Of a stretch of 64,000 nt of DNA, positions 33,481 to 42,412 are shown piece by piece (position 1 is the stretch's first letter; every line of letters begins with the position of its first letter). The DNA is from Dokdonia sp. Lineage in GTDB: Bacteria > Bacteroidota > Bacteroidia > Flavobacteriales > Flavobacteriaceae. The notes under the pieces are model-generated. The model searched no databases. It was not told where the DNA came from and saw only the letters and a list, made by a program, of their open reading frames with translations. The translations under genes and the position numbers were made by a program. Location of the stretch: positions 186,001 through 250,000 of the forward strand of contig JAHDIF010000003.1 in assembly GCA_020630915.1 (NCBI GenBank). Direction: 5' to 3'.

Positions 33481-34427
33481 TGGGACGTATTACAGATTTA
33501 TTTGGAGTTCAGTATCCACTAGTTCAGGGTGGTATGATCTGGAACAGTGGTTGGAAGCTTGCTAGTGCGGTTAGTAATGCAGGTGGGTTAGGATTGATAG
33601 GCGCTGCTTCTATGTACCCAGAAGTATTGGTAGAACATGTGCAGAAGTGTAAGAAAGCTACAGACAGACCTTTTGGAGTAAATGTACCTATGCTGTATCC
33701 TAACATAGAAGAGCATATGAAAACCATTATAGACTACAAGGTCCCTATTGTATTTACAAGTGCCGGAAACCCAAAACTTTGGACAAAGCAACTTAAAAGT
33801 CACGGAATCAAAGTGGTACACGTAGTAAGTAGTGTGAAGTTTGCATTAAAATCACAAGAGGCAGGAGTAGATGCTGTAGTTGCCGAAGGTTTTGAAGCGG
33901 GAGGGCATAACGGGAGAGAAGAGACTACAACATTTACCTTGATTCCCATGGTGAAGAAAAAATTAGAGATCCCTCTAATAGCGGCAGGTGGTATCGCAAC
34001 AGGTAAAGGAATGCTTGCGGCTATGGTCTTAGGAGCAGATGGTGTACAACTAGGCAGCAGATTTGCTGCTTCAGAAGAGAGTAGTGCTCATCAATTATTT
34101 AAGGAAGCGATTATTGATGCTAAGGAAGGTGATACTGTATTAACCTTAAAAGAACTTGCCCCAGTGCGATTAATTAAGAATGCTTTTTATGAAAAAGTTG
34201 CAGCGCTATATCAAACATCTCCGTCTTTAGAAGAACTTAAAAACCTATTAGGACGAGCCCGCGCAAAACGCGGAATGTTTGAGGGAGATATGATAGATGG
34301 AGAATTAGAAATAGGTCAAATATCAGGACTAATAGATGATATACTACCCGCTTCAACTATTGTAAAGAATATTATTGAAGAGTATAATATAGCTAGATCA
34401 CAAGTCACCACACTACCTAATCTATAA
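33480..34427 (+). CDS. Nitronate monooxygenase / FabK-like FMN enzyme
   Basis: The 315-aa TIM-barrel flavoprotein has the family pattern YPLVQGGMIWNSGWKLASAVSNAGGLGLIG, GVDAVVAEGFEAGGHNGRE with the catalytic His region, then the phosphate-binding IPLIAAGGIATGKGMLAAMVLGADGVQLGSRF. It belongs to the class covering nitronate monooxygenase and the enoyl-ACP reductase FabK, which cannot be separated by eye. Its ATG overlaps the subtilase stop (TAATG), and the VOC gene follows directly, so these are cotranscribed. Confidence 0.9.
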   Translation: MGRITDLFGVQYPLVQGGMIWNSGWKLASAVSNAGGLGLIGAASMYPEVLVEHVQKCKKATDRPFGVNVPMLYPNIEEHMKTIIDYKVPIVFTSAGNPKLWTKQLKSHGIKVVHVVSSVKFALKSQEAGVDAVVAEGFEAGGHNGREETTTFTLIPMVKKKLEIPLIAAGGIATGKGMLAAMVLGADGVQLGSRFAASEESSAHQLFKEAIIDAKEGDTVLTLKELAPVRLIKNAFYEKVAALYQTSPSLEELKNLLGRARAKRGMFEGDMIDGELEIGQISGLIDDILPASTIVKNIIEEYNIARSQVTTLPNL

Positions 34428-34799
34428 ATGAAGGCTGTTTTTCAAGAGGTACATCCTGTTATCCCGGTGAGGGATATAGTACGATCGCTGGTATATTATG
34501 TTGATAAGCTAGGATTTACGATTGTATTTGTTGATAATCCAAACCAACCAACATATGCTGGTATAAAAAGAGATAGTATACAGCTTCATTTGCAATGGCA
34601 CCATGAAGAGAACTGGAAACAAATGAATGCTTGCTCTTTACGCTTTGTAGTAAGTGATCTTGATTTATTGTTTGAAGTGTACAAGGATAAGGGAGTTTTT
34701 CACGAGCACACAAAATTGAGAAAAACTGATTGGAATACAGAAGAGTTTGCGTTTTATGACCCAGATATGAATGGCCTTACATTCTATAAAGATTTATAA
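34428..34799 (+). CDS. VOC-family (glyoxalase/bleomycin resistance-like) protein
   Basis: The 123-aa protein has two beta-alpha-beta-beta-beta halves of the vicinal oxygen chelate fold: VHPVIPVRDIVRSLVYYVDKLGF and SIQLHLQW, then LRFVVSDLDLLFEVYKDKG and FAFYDPDMNGLTFYKDL. His/Glu ligand positions are only partly kept, as in bleomycin-binding-like members that need no metal. It starts immediately after the nitronate monooxygenase stop. Its last six bases TTATAA are shared with the convergent gene, giving both genes a Leu-stop ending. Confidence 0.87.
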   Translation: MKAVFQEVHPVIPVRDIVRSLVYYVDKLGFTIVFVDNPNQPTYAGIKRDSIQLHLQWHHEENWKQMNACSLRFVVSDLDLLFEVYKDKGVFHEHTKLRKTDWNTEEFAFYDPDMNGLTFYKDL

Positions 34800-35921
34800 A
34801 TCATTCATTTTATTTGCTAAGGCATACTCATAAAATTCCCTTCCTAATTGTGCGAGAAAAGGGATACCTATTTCTTCATACTCATAGATATCATCATTAA
34901 AAATACCGTTGCGGTTTACCAAAATTGTAGCAGATAGTATGAATTGCACATTTTCCCTCTCATCCACAATGTATGCAGTTTCTGTAAGAGTGCCGTATGC
35001 ATATCCTACTTTATTATAAATTTTAATGTACTCTGGTATGCGTTCTTTACTATCACCATAGATAAAAAATTTGCCGTAACTGTCGTAATAGATACTGCTA
35101 TCGTAGCCAGCATTTTTGGGTAGTGTAGCCATTGCTTTTTTAATCCGTATGTTTTCTAAAGAATCTATTTTAAAGTGTTTGCTCTTGTCAAATTTTCTTG
35201 GAAAGAAAAACTGTTTCATCAAATCATGTTGATCTTGCAATGAGAAATAGTTTTTTAAGCTAAAATCCATAGGAGAATCTATAAGGCTTCTGTTTTTTAT
35301 AAAGCCTTTTCCTTTAGAAAGTGCTTTAAGTTTTAAAGGAACGATATCGCTATCGGGTAGTGATTCTGGGATAAACGTAGGTGACTCATAGGATGGGTAA
35401 AATTGTAATTCTTTCCTATTATGATCGGCGGCGTTTGGGGTAGACAGTCTGTGACTTATTCTTGTATTTATTAGTCCTTTTTCGCGTAAGCGGTCATTTA
35501 TAATATCTCTACCTAAGAGTTCATATAATCTGTTATATGCCTCATTATCGCTTACAGCAAATATTTTAAGTATATCATCTGCAATGGTATGGGATACGGA
35601 ATCTCCTTGTATACTATATGGTGTATCCAGATGGAGTTCTGGATTATGAGAAACATATTCGGCAGCTAGAAGGGCAACGGGGAGTTTTACGGTGCTAGCT
35701 GGGTAGAAGTAGTCGTTTTTGTTAGATTGGAAAGAGTGATCCGTAAAGTTTATTCCGTTCTCTGTACTATCTATTTGTGTAAATAGAATTTGCACTTCAT
35801 ATTGTGGCAAACTATCCATTACAGTGGTAATACTCTTGGAATTACTCTGTAATACATTTTCTACAGGATTGGAGCATCCTACTGCAAATAAAACTATGAA
35901 ACCTAACCATATTCTAGCCAT
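34794..35921 (-). CDS. Class A beta-lactamase-like serine hydrolase, lipoprotein
   Basis: The 375-aa protein has a lipobox signal peptide (LGFIVLFAVGCS, lipid Cys near residue 16). The nucleophile motif Ser76-Thr-Val-Lys79 lies in FYPASTVKLPVALL, and Ser124-Asp-Asn126 in FAVSDNEAYNRLYELLG, both in class A order; KVGYAYG near residue 320 stands where KTG normally lies. The N-terminus is long and the omega-loop Glu motif is not obvious, so it may be a PBP-like or esterase-type relative instead of a resistance enzyme. It converges on the VOC gene with a 6-base overlap. Confidence 0.85.
   Translation of the reverse strand: MARIWLGFIVLFAVGCSNPVENVLQSNSKSITTVMDSLPQYEVQILFTQIDSTENGINFTDHSFQSNKNDYFYPASTVKLPVALLAAEYVSHNPELHLDTPYSIQGDSVSHTIADDILKIFAVSDNEAYNRLYELLGRDIINDRLREKGLINTRISHRLSTPNAADHNRKELQFYPSYESPTFIPESLPDSDIVPLKLKALSKGKGFIKNRSLIDSPMDFSLKNYFSLQDQHDLMKQFFFPRKFDKSKHFKIDSLENIRIKKAMATLPKNAGYDSSIYYDSYGKFFIYGDSKERIPEYIKIYNKVGYAYGTLTETAYIVDERENVQFILSATILVNRNGIFNDDIYEYEEIGIPFLAQLGREFYEYALANKMNDL
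35470..35483 (-). repeat. Degenerate palindrome copy (CCGCTTACGCGAAA on minus strand)
   Basis: Same 14 bases as at 4633 and 63209. Here it is read in the frame Asp-Arg-Leu-Arg-Glu. Confidence 0.6.
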
Positions 35922-35957
35922 AGAATAAAGTTACAAATTTGAGAAGAGTATTTGGTT

Positions 35958-37175
35958 TTATAATGAGACTATATCCTCCAGAGGGATTTGATGATGGAGT
36001 AAATCTTCAAAAGTTTCTCTTTTACGTATCAAAATAGCATTACCATCTTTCCATAAAACTTCGGCCGGGCGTAATCTACTATTGTAGTTACTGGCCATTG
36101 TAAAGCAGTAGGCCCCTGCATTATCAAATGCCAGCACATCACCTTCAGTAATTTCTGTAATACGTCTATTGTTTGCAAAGGTGTCTGTCTCGCATATATA
36201 ACCTACTACGCTGTAAAACCTTTCTTTACCCTCAGGGTTAGAAATATTATGTATCTCGTGCCTACTCCCGTATAACATAGGTCTAATAAGGTGGTTAAAA
36301 CCACTATTTACTTGAGCAAATACTGTTGAGGTTGTCTGTTTAACGGCATTTACTTGGACTAAAAATTTACCAGCTTCACTCACCAAAAATTTACCAGGTT
36401 CGAAGGCTAATGTTAGGGGTTTGTTATACGCTTTCGCGAAAGCATTAAAACGATCCCCCAGTTTTTGTCCTAACTCTTCGATATCAGTCTCTATATCTCC
36501 TTCTTTGTAAGGCACTTTAAAACCGCTACCAAAGTCAATAAATTCTAGATCATTAAAATGAGTTGCATTTTCAAATAAAATTTCTGACGCATACAAGAAA
36601 ACATCTATATCTAGAATATCACTTCCTGTATGCATATGAATGCCATTAATGGTCATTTCTGTATTTTCAACGATACGCAGGACGTGCGGCATTTGGTGAA
36701 TGCTAATCCCAAATTTACTGTCTATGTGCCCAACAGATATATTGGTATTACCTCCAGCCATCACATGAGGATTGATTCGTATGCAAACGGGTGTTTTAGG
36801 GTGTTTAGTCCCAAATTGCTCTAGAATAGACAAATTATCTATGTTTATTTGAACTCCTAAGGCAGCAACGTTTTCAATTTCTTCTAGTGAAACCCCATTA
36901 GGTGTAAATATAATATCGCTTGCTGCAAAACCAGCTGTTAGACCTAGTTGCACTTCTTGAATAGAAACCGTATCCAGACAAGCACCAAGTCCTTTAAGGT
37001 GTTGTAAGACTGCTATATTGTTTAGAGCTTTTACCGCATAATGAATACGAAGACTAGACACATTTTCAAAGGCGTCTACAAGGCGATTGTATTGGGAAGT
37101 TATTTTGTGAGCATCATATATATATAATGGACTGCCAAATTCATTAATTGCGGCTAGGAGTTCATTAGGTTTCAT
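35958..37175 (-). CDS. lysA: Diaminopimelate decarboxylase
   Basis: LysA decarboxylates meso-diaminopimelate to L-lysine with PLP. The 405-aa protein has the alanine racemase-type barrel with the PLP Lys49 in IHYAVKALNN, the HVDSK-like region GHIDSKFGI, HMHTGSDI, LEFIDFGSGFKVPY and the C-terminal CETDTFANNRRITEI with the catalytic Cys, ending in a beta-barrel domain. It is slightly shorter than the E. coli enzyme but complete. The palindrome at 36430 encodes NAFAKAYNKP just before the conserved FEPGKFLV. Confidence 0.96.
   Translation of the reverse strand: MKPNELLAAINEFGSPLYIYDAHKITSQYNRLVDAFENVSSLRIHYAVKALNNIAVLQHLKGLGACLDTVSIQEVQLGLTAGFAASDIIFTPNGVSLEEIENVAALGVQINIDNLSILEQFGTKHPKTPVCIRINPHVMAGGNTNISVGHIDSKFGISIHQMPHVLRIVENTEMTINGIHMHTGSDILDIDVFLYASEILFENATHFNDLEFIDFGSGFKVPYKEGDIETDIEELGQKLGDRFNAFAKAYNKPLTLAFEPGKFLVSEAGKFLVQVNAVKQTTSTVFAQVNSGFNHLIRPMLYGSRHEIHNISNPEGKERFYSVVGYICETDTFANNRRITEITEGDVLAFDNAGAYCFTMASNYNSRLRPAEVLWKDGNAILIRKRETFEDLLHHQIPLEDIVSL
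36430..36443. repeat. 14-bp palindrome GCTTTCGCGAAAGC
   Basis: Exact copy inside lysA, read as Ala-Phe-Ala-Lys-Ala on the minus strand. Confidence 0.95.
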
Positions 37176-37319
37176 AATTCTAGAATAAGTGAATTTGTAA
37201 AATTATAACAGAAATGGGCTTTCATAAAAGGATAGCCGTAAAAAAGTTGAACAAGATGGTTAAAGTTTGTGATTTATATAACATAGAAAATCTCGTTTTG
37301 TACATTTCCTTAAAAAACT

Positions 37320-37964
37320 ATGATTGACATACTCCCTTTGTTTCCTTTGCAACTTGTTGCATTTCCTGGTGAGAGACTTGCTTTACATATTTTTGAAGAA
37401 CGGTACCAACAGCTTATAGGAGATTGTGAAAAAGAAAGTATCACATTTGGCATACCTACTTATGTAGATGATGCTCTTAAATTTGGTACTGAGATGACTC
37501 TCGTAAAAGTTGTAAAAAGATACCCCAATGGAGCAAGCGATATTATTTGTAAAGGCAGCAGGCTTTTTAAAATAAAGGATTTTATTTCTCAGTTACCATC
37601 TAAACTATACGCGGGGGGTCATGTGGTATTTCTCGAGAATAATTTTGAAACTATTGACAAAAGGAGCTTGGAATTGCTAAAACTCATAGAATTGTTCTAT
37701 AAAAGGCTAGAAGTACAGCCTCCACCATACGATTCTTATGCCTTTAATAGTTACACGCTAGCTCATAAACTAGGACTTTCTATAGATCAAGAATACGAGT
37801 TACTCCAATTACGTTCAGAAGAAAAAAGAATTACATTTTTAAAGAACCATCTGGAGATTATGATTTCAACCTTGTCAGCCGTAAGTAGGACCAAAGAGTT
37901 AATAGCCCTTAATGGTCATTTTAAACATTTTGATCCTTTGGATTTCAATAATTTAGAAATATGA
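37320..37964 (+). CDS. Lon N-terminal (LON substrate-binding) domain protein
   Basis: The 214-aa protein is a stand-alone Lon substrate-binding domain: ILPLFPLQLVAFPGERLALHIFEERYQQLI is the typical start, followed by FGIPTYVDD and GASDIICKGSRLFKIKDF and a helical second half. No AAA or protease domain follows, so it cannot degrade proteins itself; such proteins may bind or deliver clients. It is a single gene divergent from lysA. The following 190 bp to the pirin gene are AT-rich without a clear hairpin. Confidence 0.88.
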   Translation: MIDILPLFPLQLVAFPGERLALHIFEERYQQLIGDCEKESITFGIPTYVDDALKFGTEMTLVKVVKRYPNGASDIICKGSRLFKIKDFISQLPSKLYAGGHVVFLENNFETIDKRSLELLKLIELFYKRLEVQPPPYDSYAFNSYTLAHKLGLSIDQEYELLQLRSEEKRITFLKNHLEIMISTLSAVSRTKELIALNGHFKHFDPLDFNNLEI

Positions 37965-38154
37965 CTATACTATTTAGGTTTTATAATGATTTTGTTATAT
38001 TCATATAATTAATAATTTATCCAACTTCCAGAGTTACATATCTTGGAACATTATATGAAAGAACATCTGGTGGTTCGATTAATTTAGGTCCATATTAGCA
38101 TTTAAGACTTTCGTAAGCTATATTGAAATGGCAGTTTTTTGAAGCTGTTATTTT

Positions 38155-39165
38155 TTATTTTACCTCTTCGCGTCCATCTGCGTGTAGCGCAAATCTCCCT
38201 CTATTTTTGTCGTGTGTATGATCGTGAGTAGCCCAAGGCCAACCGCCAAATTCAGTCTCACGATATTCCATAATCGCTTCATTAATTTCTTGGTATGAGT
38301 TCATTACAAAAGGGCCTTGTTGAGCAACATGTTCATTGATTGGTTTTCCTTGCAAGAATAAAAAATACCCTTTGCGGTCACCATTAGTAATAGCCACTTC
38401 TTTATCTGAAATTAAGTCGATAGCGTGTTCTTTTGGAATTTGATACCCTTCTACATCAATCTCGTTTCCATCATAAAAGTAGAGTGTTCTGTTAAGACCT
38501 GTGTTTGAGACAGGAATTTTCCAAGTAGCACCAGCCTCTAGTTGCACCATCCATATCGCTACCTTGTTTTTTGGATCTGATGCCCACGAATCAGGAGCTG
38601 CCTTTGGAGCTTTTTGGTTTTCATAATCTCCGGAGATAAGTTTAATTCGTATTTCTTTATCGTTATCATCTTTAAATGTATAAACAGGAATATCTTCTGC
38701 CCATAACATTTTGAAGTGTGGAGGGACCATTTTATTCTTAGCCGGCAGATTAAGCCATAATTGAAATAATAATAGAGGATTTTCCTTATTCTTATTTAGT
38801 AAAGGAAACATCTCACTATGTTGCACTCCTTTTCCAGCTGTCATCCATTGCACATCACCGTTACCAAAACGTCCTGCAGCTCCTAGGCTATCACTATGGT
38901 CTGCTAGTCCTTCTTCTACAATAGTAACTGTTTCAAAACCACGATGCGGATGTGCGGGGAAACCGGGTACCGTCTTCCCATGGTACATACGCCACCCATC
39001 TTTTATTTCGAAATCCATCCCAAGATTGCGACCTTCTAGCGAGGCGTCTGGGCCCAATTGATCATTTCCTTTGGGATATTGATCTTTGTGGTATGCACAA
39101 AACAAAAAGGGATCTTGTGTCTCCCACTGAAAGCCTAATTGTTTAATTTTTTTGATTGCTGTCAT
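38155..39165 (-). CDS. Pirin family protein
   Basis: The 336-aa protein is a bicupin of the pirin family. The metal-binding histidines appear in [15 protein letters not shown] and later [12 protein letters not shown], in the order used for Fe(II). The N-terminal region [35 protein letters not shown] matches the flavobacterial form. The C-terminal cupin contains [27 protein letters not shown]. Some pirins have quercetinase activity and others act as redox sensors; the sequence does not decide. The gene is preceded by a REP-like repeat. Confidence 0.92.
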   Translation of the reverse strand: MTAIKKIKQLGFQWETQDPFLFCAYHKDQYPKGNDQLGPDASLEGRNLGMDFEIKDGWRMYHGKTVPGFPAHPHRGFETVTIVEEGLADHSDSLGAAGRFGNGDVQWMTAGKGVQHSEMFPLLNKNKENPLLLFQLWLNLPAKNKMVPPHFKMLWAEDIPVYTFKDDNDKEIRIKLISGDYENQKAPKAAPDSWASDPKNKVAIWMVQLEAGATWKIPVSNTGLNRTLYFYDGNEIDVEGYQIPKEHAIDLISDKEVAITNGDRKGYFLFLQGKPINEHVAQQGPFVMNSYQEINEAIMEYRETEFGGWPWATHDHTHDKNRGRFALHADGREEVK

Positions 39166-39192
39166 TTAATTTAATTTAGGAGAAGGCGGAAA

Positions 39193-39213
39193 CTTGCCTA
39201 CCTGCAGGCAGGT
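39193..39213. repeat. REP-like palindrome (CCTGCAGG core)
   Basis: CTTGCCTACCTGCAGGCAGG resembles the element at 9281 in sequence and context, upstream of the pirin gene. Part of a small GC-rich repeat family. Confidence 0.65.
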
Positions 39214-39379
39214 CTCATCCGCACATTCACTTTGTTTATGTCTATTTAAAGTTTCTCGTCTTCACGTAGAAAATTGAATTGCTAAGGCGAAAATCTCTTA
39301 CATTGAGTTACCCTAAAGTTGAAACTCGACTTTGTACATTTTAAAGTATATTAAGTCGTAAAATAATGTGTCTAATTAT

Positions 39380-39393
39380 GCTTTCGCGAAAGC
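39380..39393. repeat. 14-bp palindrome GCTTTCGCGAAAGC
   Basis: Exact copy, intergenic, 10 bases past the end of the S10 peptidase gene (stop at 39403 on the minus strand). Confidence 0.95.
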
Positions 39394-39402
39394 ATAAAAC
39401 CT

Positions 39403-40896
39403 TTAATACTTCGCTCCCTGACTAATCTTAACGGAAGACTTTACAATAAAATCCCTGATATCATCATTGGCTTTTATCAAATCTTCATTGCGTAGATACA
39501 TCATGTGCCCACTGCGATAGCCTTTAAAGCTTAGTCTATCCGAGAGTTTTCCAGAAGCGTTGAGTTGCCACATCACATATTTTGCATTAAAATAAGTGGT
39601 AGCTCCATCAAAGTATCCACTCTGTATCATCACGTGAAGATTTGGGTTTACTCCCATCGTTTTACGTAGTTGAGCACCCGTATTATTTTTAGAACGATCC
39701 CAGGGACGCACAGGACCAAACATATTATAACTCAAATCTGTTTTAAGGCCTAGCTCTTCTTGGTAATAATAGTTAATCGCTGGCGTAAATGAATGTAACC
39801 AAGAGGTCAGTTCGCTATTGTAATCAGGACTATCACCGGCTTCTTTTACGTCTAGACCCTTATATCTTGAGTCAAGTCGTCCTATAGTTAAGCCATCACG
39901 ATCTCTTAAAAGGTCTTTCCAGAAATAGTTTTTGGGTACTTCTAGATTATGCTGGCGTATTGTTTTTTCTGAGAGTCCAGAGTAATACGCCATCTTTTTA
40001 ATGGCTGCTTCCTTTTTTGCAGGGTCTAAATAGCCAGACTTGACAATCATAGGTAGTAGCTGGTTTACGGTATAGTCTTCACTTTCTGCCAAGACTTCTG
40101 GTAAATCTTTGTTTTGTAAGGCTGGAGGTAACATGTTGTGATACCAAGCCGCCGCCGTAAAATAGGGGAGACGGTTCGCTACTTCTACAGGGCCGTCAAA
40201 CTCAAACCCTATTTCTGTAGGCGATACTAAAATCACACCATTTATATACATCCATTTGCGCTCCTGCAATGCCGCAGCAAGGCCAGAAACGCGTGTTGTA
40301 CCGTAGCTTTCTCCTATGAGGTATTTAGGCGATCGCCATCTGTTATTGCGAGTTACAAAGGTATTTACCCAATCTGCGAGATAGGCAACATCTGCATTTA
40401 CCCCAAAAAATAGTTCTTTATCGGGCATCTTACCCTCTTTATTAGGTAACATCCTGCTATAACCTGTATTTACGGGGTTTACAAACACAATATCGGCTAC
40501 GTCCAGCACAGAGTTTGGGTTGGACTTTATGCCGTACGGTTGTACAGCAAAACCTTCATCATCTATTTTAAGGATGCGTGGTCCCGTGTAGGCTATGTGC
40601 ATCCATACAGAGGCAGATCCTGGTCCGCCGTTAAAGGAGATGAGCAATGGTCTATTCTGATCATCTTTGATATCACTTCTTTTATAATAAGTATATAATA
40701 AAGTCGCGATAGGCATTCCCTCCTTGTCCCAAACGGGTTGGAACCCTGCAGTGGCCGTAAAGGGTATGGTTTTGCCTTTAATCGTTGTGGTATGAGTAGT
40801 TACGATAGTGGTGTCTACAGGAACGTGTACTTTTTGAGCATACGCTTTCGCGAAAGCGAAAACACATAGAATTACGAAAGCTTTTGAAATTTTCAT
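39403..40896 (-). CDS. Serine carboxypeptidase family (S10) peptidase
   Basis: The 497-aa exported protein has a signal peptide (MKISKAFVILCVFAFAKAYAQ) and the S10 landmarks LISFNGGPGSASVW near residue 87, VFVNPVNTGYSRM near 140, and the nucleophile Ser197 in YLIGESYGTTRVSG. The C-terminal half has VMIQSGYFDGATTY with the catalytic Asp and GYRSGHMMYL with the His. These enzymes remove C-terminal residues at acidic pH. The palindrome at 40844 encodes AFAKA in the signal peptide itself. It is the last gene of the satD-DUF3307 group, 12 bases behind. Confidence 0.92.
   Translation of the reverse strand: MKISKAFVILCVFAFAKAYAQKVHVPVDTTIVTTHTTTIKGKTIPFTATAGFQPVWDKEGMPIATLLYTYYKRSDIKDDQNRPLLISFNGGPGSASVWMHIAYTGPRILKIDDEGFAVQPYGIKSNPNSVLDVADIVFVNPVNTGYSRMLPNKEGKMPDKELFFGVNADVAYLADWVNTFVTRNNRWRSPKYLIGESYGTTRVSGLAAALQERKWMYINGVILVSPTEIGFEFDGPVEVANRLPYFTAAAWYHNMLPPALQNKDLPEVLAESEDYTVNQLLPMIVKSGYLDPAKKEAAIKKMAYYSGLSEKTIRQHNLEVPKNYFWKDLLRDRDGLTIGRLDSRYKGLDVKEAGDSPDYNSELTSWLHSFTPAINYYYQEELGLKTDLSYNMFGPVRPWDRSKNNTGAQLRKTMGVNPNLHVMIQSGYFDGATTYFNAKYVMWQLNASGKLSDRLSFKGYRSGHMMYLRNEDLIKANDDIRDFIVKSSVKISQGAKY
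40844..40857. repeat. 14-bp palindrome GCTTTCGCGAAAGC
   Basis: Exact copy inside the signal peptide codons of the S10 peptidase gene, read as Ala-Phe-Ala-Lys-Ala. Confidence 0.95.
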
Positions 40897-40908
40897 ATAT
40901 AACTTGGG

Positions 40909-41619
40909 TTAAATGATGTATCGATAAAATAATGCAGCGGCAATTGCTAGTGAAAAACTAAGCATCGTACCTATTAGGACATACTCTGTCTTAATGAGAT
41001 CTCCATCTTTAAAACGTAGGATGGACTTTGCGGCAATAAGAAACCCAACGGCGCTAAATTGTCCAATAAGCACAAACACAAGTACCATCCAGCGTTCGGT
41101 GATGCCTATAAGCCGTCCAGCATTGGGCAAATCTTGCCCTTTGCTATTGGAAAATGAAATGTCAAAAAGGTTAAAAATCTCCCTAATAATGATATTAGCA
41201 GGTTTAGTAAGAAATAAAAATAACCCCACTAGAACAATAAGTTTTAGAGAAACTTCCGGATTGAAGATGATATTCCACTTCGTAGTATTGTAATAAAGCA
41301 CGCAAGCAATACAATACATCGCAATGTGCAGTAGCTGATCTATAAAAAAGGCCCCTTTATGCAGTTTACTTTTTAAGAGTAATGGTTTGCAACCATCTAT
41401 AAGCCAATGAATGAGTGCAATTCCAATGGAGTAGGGGATGAATTTATAATCAAAAGCGAGTATTGTATGGCAAACAAAAACAATGAGTATGTGCCACTTA
41501 AGGTATTTACTTTTAAAACCTTTTTTATCCTTAGATATCGCTATTTTTTTACTCTGGAAGGTATAGTCTGCCAGTAGGTGTGCAATGGTCTGAAGCGCTA
41601 TAAGTTTATATAATTCCAT
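40909..41619 (-). CDS. DUF3307 membrane protein
   Basis: The 236-aa integral membrane protein has the DUF3307 start ALQTIAHLLADYTFQSKKIA with a conserved HLLADY motif, then several helices including HWLIDGCKPLLL, whose HxxxD motif is typical of this family. About seven hydrophobic segments can be counted. In Bacteroidota, DUF3307 genes are commonly paired with a SatD-type regulator, as here: its ATG overlaps the satD stop by one base (TAATG). Its biochemical role is unknown. Confidence 0.87.
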   Translation of the reverse strand: MELYKLIALQTIAHLLADYTFQSKKIAISKDKKGFKSKYLKWHILIVFVCHTILAFDYKFIPYSIGIALIHWLIDGCKPLLLKSKLHKGAFFIDQLLHIAMYCIACVLYYNTTKWNIIFNPEVSLKLIVLVGLFLFLTKPANIIIREIFNLFDISFSNSKGQDLPNAGRLIGITERWMVLVFVLIGQFSAVGFLIAAKSILRFKDGDLIKTEYVLIGTMLSFSLAIAAALFYRYII

Positions 41620-42305
41620 TAGGAAACAGGGCTAAATAAAGTACTATAGTAATGTACGGTTTTATCAATTGCATTCCAACCACTGGCAGTAGAGTGTTGA
41701 TTTACTGACGGCTGACTGATATCTAGATGGGCAGCGATCTCTTTTTCACTCTTTCCTAAGAGTTTATGATACAGGATTTCGCTCTGTCTAGTAGTAATTT
41801 TAGATAATATGTGATCGAGTAAAGCAAGTAAGGTTTCTAGAGTATTTGTAAGAGATACATTGTCTGCGCTCACAAACATCGTATTTTTAATAACGATACG
41901 ATCTTTATTATGCGTACTTTCTTTACTTATCGCTCTCCCACTTTTATAAATAGCGTCACCGTCTATAATTCCTTTTTCTGGGTCGTAACGATCTAAGGTT
42001 CCAAATCCTAATGCAAGGCGTATGCCATAAGTTTGGAATGCTTTAAGACGCTCATCATCACTATTTCGGTCTATTTCAAAAGAGGTAATTGCGGTTTTGA
42101 TAATAAGCGCTACCTGTAGCGCTTGTGAAGGGTCTGGCACTACACACTCTAGATAATCCCCTTTTACTCTGCGTCCATAGGTTTGAAAACGTTCTTTAAG
42201 AACAATAAAAAGTTGCTCTAACTGTTTTTCGAGCAGTTCTTTTTCTGTAGCAGTAAGACTGGTGTAGGCTACTAAATCTCCTGATATGACGGTATACATC
42301 TTCAT
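41619..42305 (-). CDS. SatD-family protein with C-terminal helix-turn-helix
   Basis: The 228-aa protein begins MKMYTVISGDLVAYTSLTATEK, the SatD family start, and the first two thirds resemble a nucleotide cyclase-like fold (YGRRVKGDYLECVVPDP, YGIRLALGFGTL, IDGDAIYKSGRAIS). The C-terminal 60 residues form a DNA-binding helix-turn-helix: ILYHKLLGKSEKEIAAHLDISQPSVNQHS. It probably regulates itself and the DUF3307 partner, because an array of palindromes lies just upstream (42336-42412). ATG 42305 is two codons ahead of another ATG at 42299. The ligand is unknown. Confidence 0.85.
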   Translation of the reverse strand: MKMYTVISGDLVAYTSLTATEKELLEKQLEQLFIVLKERFQTYGRRVKGDYLECVVPDPSQALQVALIIKTAITSFEIDRNSDDERLKAFQTYGIRLALGFGTLDRYDPEKGIIDGDAIYKSGRAISKESTHNKDRIVIKNTMFVSADNVSLTNTLETLLALLDHILSKITTRQSEILYHKLLGKSEKEIAAHLDISQPSVNQHSTASGWNAIDKTVHYYSTLFSPVS

Positions 42306-42335
42306 GATAAGTAAAATCGCTTATGTGGTGCAAAT

Positions 42336-42412
42336 ATAAGTAAATATACTTATAAATATAATTTATAAGTGTTTTAGCTTATAAATATAGTTTATAAGCT
42401 TTTAAGCTTATA
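42336..42412. promoter_or_regulatory. Array of palindromic operator sites upstream of satD
   Basis: ACTTATAAAT-ATA-ATTTATAAGT (42348-42370) is a perfect palindrome. GCTTATAAAT-ATA-GTTTATAAGC (42377-42399) has one mismatch. ATAAGTA/TACTTAT (42336-42353) and TATAAGCT/AGCTTATA (42393-42412) overlap them. The half-site CTTATA recurs in alternating orientation about every 10-20 bases between the satD start and the end of the amidohydrolase gene. Confidence 0.75.

Noticed and set aside
34794-35921. Acquired antibiotic-resistance beta-lactamase
   Set aside because: It has the SxxK and SDN motifs but a lipobox, a long unusual N-terminus, no clear omega-loop Glu, and no mobile-element context; a resident PBP-like hydrolase is likelier.
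37965-38154. Terminator or small RNA in the gap after the Lon-domain gene
   Set aside because: Only weak 3-5 bp pairings are visible and none is followed by a convincing T run.
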